64,000 bases of DNA from Tretioscincus oriximinensis (Eukaryota; Chordata; Lepidosauria; Squamata; Gymnophthalmidae): NCBI GenBank assembly GCA_022410635.1, contig JAJVDF010000228.1, positions 1,229,889 to 1,293,888 on the forward strand, given 5' to 3'. Made by a program: the position numbers and the translations under genes. This document shows, piece by piece, positions 60,121 to 64,000 of the stretch (position 1 is its first letter; every line of letters begins with the position of its first letter). The notes under the pieces were generated by a model. That model was not told the DNA's origin. It made no database searches and saw only the letters and a list, made by a program, of their open reading frames with translations.

Positions 60121-63100
60121 TCCCTGTATCAACTCTAAAGGTCACTCCAGCTTGGGAGACGGTGTGTAGAAATGAAGAACATCTTACTTGTCATAGTCTT
60201 CTCCCAAGAGGTTTTTGAAAAGCCTGTGTAATAACAAAACTAATGAAAGTTGTAGTTCACAATGTCAGCATCTCTGTTACACAAGCAGATAGGTATTTGT
60301 ATTCATTTGTTAAAGGATTCAGTCACAAGTCGCTAATTTGTAAGAAAATATTGAATACTTTCCAAAATGGAGAAATAGCTCTGAATCATCTCTGGCTGGC
60401 AAAAAACAAAAACATCACCTTGCTGCAGTTCCTCTTTCTTGTCCTACCTGAACTTGACCACCAGACCTTAAGTGTCATAATTCCAGGAAAACACTTGTGT
60501 TCTGATTATAATTGCTTGTCCTTGTCTGCACATTGTTTACCTGATTGGGACAGTGTACTGTCTGAATCGTCTATGCCTTCCTCTACACTCTCACCATACT
60601 TGTATCCTGAAACGTGATTAGGGATGTAGTTGTATCCAAGTAAGCATAATATTTTGAAAGCATCAGTGAAGAGTGACACATTTTGTCATTTTTTNAAAAA
60701 AATAATCATAAACCATAAACAGAACTAGGAAAGGAGCCCCTGTCTCGCATTATCAATTGTAACCATGTTATTTTATCTTCTATGAGTTCTATGGCTCATC
60801 TCCTTTTTAGTGTACTCTTTCAAAGGAATATTCCCTTGGGAAAAATCAGCTCTCAGCTTTTCACTTTGGCTGATTTTTAACTTCCCACTGTGTATTTATG
60901 AGCTGAAGGCAGGTGTTCATTATTGAAAACATATTTTCAATGGACATGCTGTTACCTATGACCCATACAATTCCTCAGGAAATTTTATTATTCACAGCAC
61001 TTGGTTTTATTTAAAATGAAGGATAACTTCTATCACCAGATTTCATTCAATCCGACTGGTACGTTTTGTCAGAACAATGCAAATACAGGTAACTGGCTAA
61101 AAATCTGTCTTTTCTGTCTCTTGGAAGCAGCTTAGAAGCATGTGGATGTCAGGGTTCCCTTTTCATTTCTATCTACATTAAACCCAGGAAATGTCCTTAC
61201 AAGCACTTTTTCTGGGTTAGCAGTGCTAATGTATAGATGCAACTATCTCAGAGACCTTTTCTACACTGCTATAATTCCAGATAAATGAGTCTGGAAAAAG
61301 TTTAGCTTGGAAGGCATGGGCTGGATCAACATCATCTCCACTGATAGTGTTGCTCCAGATTAGCCCATGCCACAAACACAAACTTTGCACCACTTTCTTA
61401 TGTATCCAAGAACTAGAAACAAATGTTAGCCTTGGGCTTATGAGGCATACAGATTACTCCTGAACCTTTGTTTTCCATGGATTAAACATGTATGTCTGTC
61501 TTTTCAAACAATTACCTTGTTTAAGCTTCATAATCAAAATGTTCTTTTCAGTCAAGTTTTTTTCAAAATCACAGGTTCTTAATTTTGCTGAATTTTAAAC
61601 ACATATGCTCAGTCACTGTTGTGATGAGATCAACCACACCAGCCTGGGCCATATCTAGACTGGGCCACTACCATATCTATGATAGTGCTGATCCAGACCA
61701 ATCATACACCAGGACTTTGTTTCAAGGGCTCCAAATTGTTAGGAACATAGGTTGTATCCAGACTATGTCTTTTGTAGTGATATTTCTAAATATTTCTATA
61801 ACACCCTTGAAAACTTGGCATAGCCTCTTGTTTCCAGTTGGCTGACCTGTATCTCTCTAGTCGTTGGCGGCTACCTCCCCTTGTTGCCAGGCAGATGAAT
61901 CAAAAGAAAAAAAATCTTCAAACTCAACTGGATTTTGGAAGTTGTGGCAGTGATGGGAGGTGCATGAGAATCTTATGCATTTTTAAAGAAAACACCCCTG
62001 CATGAAGCCACAAGCGTGAGAAACGCTAATTCCTTGTGCCGGGATTTTTAACAGGATTTTTCTAGTTACCGGAGGCAGGGCTAGATGTGACATCACATAT
62101 GATGTCACTTCCAGTCTCTGCTTCTGGGAATGGTGCCCAGACACCATTCAGAAATCTCCGAGCATGTTCCATGTGCAAGTAAAGCCCAAAATGTCTGAGA
62201 TTTTTGTGCTCCAGGTCTGAGATTTCCAGCCAGAAAATTCCCACCACTTTTTTCATGATCACTTTTTTTCTGTGCTAATTCAAAAGAAAAAAGCAGCTGG
62301 AGCACCCAACTGCTCTCTCAAGCATAAATAAAGAAACTTCATAAAAGTTCAGGAGGAAAAAGTGGGATAATGGATCTTGCTTGTGCTTCCTCAGCTGGAT
62401 AGCTGCAGTCCCAGAAGGCAGAAGCCCCATAATCATGCTGCTAGAGCATTTAAAAAAACTTTTGTGGATATACCTTCATTGTCAAAAATCAAAATTATTC
62501 ATAAGATGAGCCCCGGTTTTACTGTGTGCAGANGGACCTTCCAAGGTACGTGCTTATTCTATTCCTTTGAACCGGGATTTTATCTCCTGATATATAATAC
62601 TATAAAGAAATAGGAACAAAGGGGGTCAAATTTTCCTTTAAGTCTTTTTGAGTCCAGGCAGCACAGGGAATATTCTGTAAAATGATTAATGCTTAATCCT
62701 GGATCTTAGCTGGGCAAAAATAATATCTACCAGGCATACATTTTACAGCAGCACTTTTGCCCCAATCAGCTTAAACAGGCTTCTCCAAGAACATATACCC
62801 AAGTGTATATTTCTAGTCGTGCTGTTCCCATGGCAACCACCAGCATCAGAGGCTACTTGTGAGCTGGGGATGTCCCTTCTGACAAAACTCTCAATAACTT
62901 GCTATCAATCATATATCATGCCATGGAAAAGTATTTCCCACCTTCCTGATTTCTTTTGTTGCTGCATATTTACTTATTTGTTTTAGACCTTCAAACAAAA
63001 TTAGAAAGGAGATGAAGATATCCTGAACGTAGAGTACAACTTTTAAATGTTTCTTTTATTTTACTGAAGGAAAAAAAAAAATCCAAACCCTTTATGACCT

Positions 63101-63178
63101 TTGTGAAAAACGGAATGCCCACTAACTTCAGTATATGACTGTGCCATTTTTAGCAGCAACAACTGCAACAAAATACTT
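60121..63178. other. NALCN intron, mostly unrecognised
   Basis: About 3 kb. The frame 60243-60617 (124 codons) has no family resemblance or splice context and is probably chance. No NALCN coding block. Confidence 0.45.
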
Positions 63179-63186
63179 CTGATAAC

Positions 63187-63494
63187 CAGTGCTTTTTTTC
63201 TAGAAAAAAAGGTGACGGTACTAACGCCGGCGAGGGGGGGCGGCGTTAGCGGCAGCGGTGACGAGGGGGGGCGGGGGCGTGGTGGTGGGGGGCGGGGCGG
63301 TGGTGGGGNGGGGGGNNGGGGCGGTGGNGGGGCGGGGGCGGTGTTAGCGGNGGCGAGGGGGNAGGGTGTGNTAGCGGCTGCCGCCCCGCCGCTGCCCCCC
63401 GCTGCCGCCCCCCACCGCTGCCGCCCCCCCCGCCCACCTAAATAAAAGGTGCCAGAACTGTGTTCCGGCGCGTTCCAGCACAAAAAAAGCCCTG
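63187..63494. mobile_element. Non-autonomous hAT transposon with G/C-rich core (308 bp)
   Basis: Perfect 8 bp target duplication ctgataac at 63179-63186 and 63495-63502. Terminal inverted repeats are cagtgctttttttc on the left and cagggctttttttg (reversed) on the right, 12 of 13 bases matching. The interior is a G-rich minisatellite (ggggcgg, gcggtggtgggg, cgttagcgg) turning into the C-rich complement (ccgctgccgcccc), so the core can fold back. It contains nine Ns, showing assembly difficulty. No coding; the frames at 63061-63504 are composition artefacts. Confidence 0.85.
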
Positions 63495-63589
63495 CTGATA
63501 ACACACAACCAATTCTATCATCTCACTGTGAAGGAATTCTGATTCATTTTTCTTTGCAGGAATGCTTTAATTCAGTCATTTCTGATGGC

Positions 63590-63770
63590 TTAAGAACATA
63601 AGAGGAGCCATGCTGAATCTGGCTACATTCAATCTAGTCCAACATTGCATCACACATTGGGGGGCACCAGTTGCAGTGGGGAGTCCCCATTAAGGTCCTG
63701 TCTTTATATCTAATTGGACTTTGGCCAGAGCACTGCAAAATCTTGATTTTGGTTTTTTTATTTGTACTTT
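63590..63770 (-). mobile_element. CR1 3' end fragment, minus strand
   Basis: Starts ttaagaacataagaggagcc atgctgaat, then caatctagtccaacattgca, the inverted CR1 3' terminus, diverging after about 63700. It lies 96 bp right of the hAT element. Confidence 0.75.
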
Positions 63771-64000
63771 AGATCATCCCAGGTGCATAGGCAAGTGTGC
63801 TTTGAATTCCGTTCATGGACTGGAAATAAGACAATCTTGGGCTAGATCTGCAATTAGAGAGCAGAATTCATGGTTCTATCAATTATAACAAATCAAGCTA
63901 TAATCCCCAAGCAACATTCTATCATGTTTGGCTGCTAATGATGTTCTTATTATGGAATGCTGTATTAATTTTATACCACATGCAATAGGTCCCATGTCAT
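63771..64000. other. NALCN intron, nothing recognised
   Basis: Short AT-rich end of the window. Confidence 0.4.

Noticed and set aside
60243..60617. 124-codon open frame
   Set aside because: No family resemblance, no promoter or splice context, and the length is not exceptional for 64 kb of AT-moderate DNA.
63061..63504. Proline/glycine-rich open frames of up to 147 codons
   Set aside because: They follow the G/C-rich core of a hAT element with exact target duplications, contain Ns, and show no conserved protein pattern.

Overview
The window is a piece of a vertebrate nuclear genome, most likely a squamate reptile (lizard or gecko grade). The evidence is one vertebrate gene spread thinly over very long introns, together with CR1 and L2 retroelements, a tRNA-derived SINE, L1 3' ends and many short non-autonomous DNA transposons. 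The species assignment is inference from repeat style; no marker in the window fixes it.

The only recognisable gene is NALCN, the sodium leak channel, on the + strand. Five different coding exons are present: 12569-12700 (repeated at 13454-13585), 16833-17000, 32101-32292, 39794-39931 and 44910-44984. Together they encode 235 codons, the whole of homologous domain II from S1 through the pore loop to just past S6. Every exon is a multiple of three and every junction is phase 0. The domain I exons would lie left of the window. The II-III linker exons are not visible in the 19 kb to the right, so 1-12568 and 44985-64000 are intron as far as can be seen.

Layout: 1-12.3 kb is intron with an LTR-like scrap, a palindromic interspersed repeat, an L2 fragment and a 3.2 kb broken CR1 that ends 254 bp before the first exon. 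At 11.96-13.73 kb an 885 bp block holding the CR1 tail and the first exon is repeated exactly, with an N at the junction; this is probably an assembly error. At 17.0-19.8 kb a pyrimidine-rich tract leads into a diverged satellite of about 100 bp units. At 20-32 kb there is a second copy of the palindromic repeat, a tRNA-SINE, an L1 tail, an inverted repeat holding a CR1 tail, a near-perfect 130 bp palindrome and a GC-rich repeat. At 35.7-36.1 kb a SINE tail runs into a long CTT/CATCTT microsatellite. At 43.8-44.3 kb lies a probable hAT element with an 8 bp target duplication. At 47-48.5 kb there is a second satellite. At 50.3-52.3 kb a non-CR1 LINE is broken by a telomeric TTAGGG patch. At 59.4 kb a mariner-like palindrome sits inside an L2. 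At 63.2-63.5 kb there is a GC-rich hAT element with a perfect 8 bp target duplication.

I found no prokaryotic-type operon, CRISPR array, structural RNA gene or novel gene system. The interesting content is genome-structural: repair scars, nested transposons, intronic satellites and assembly artefacts that could corrupt a NALCN gene model.
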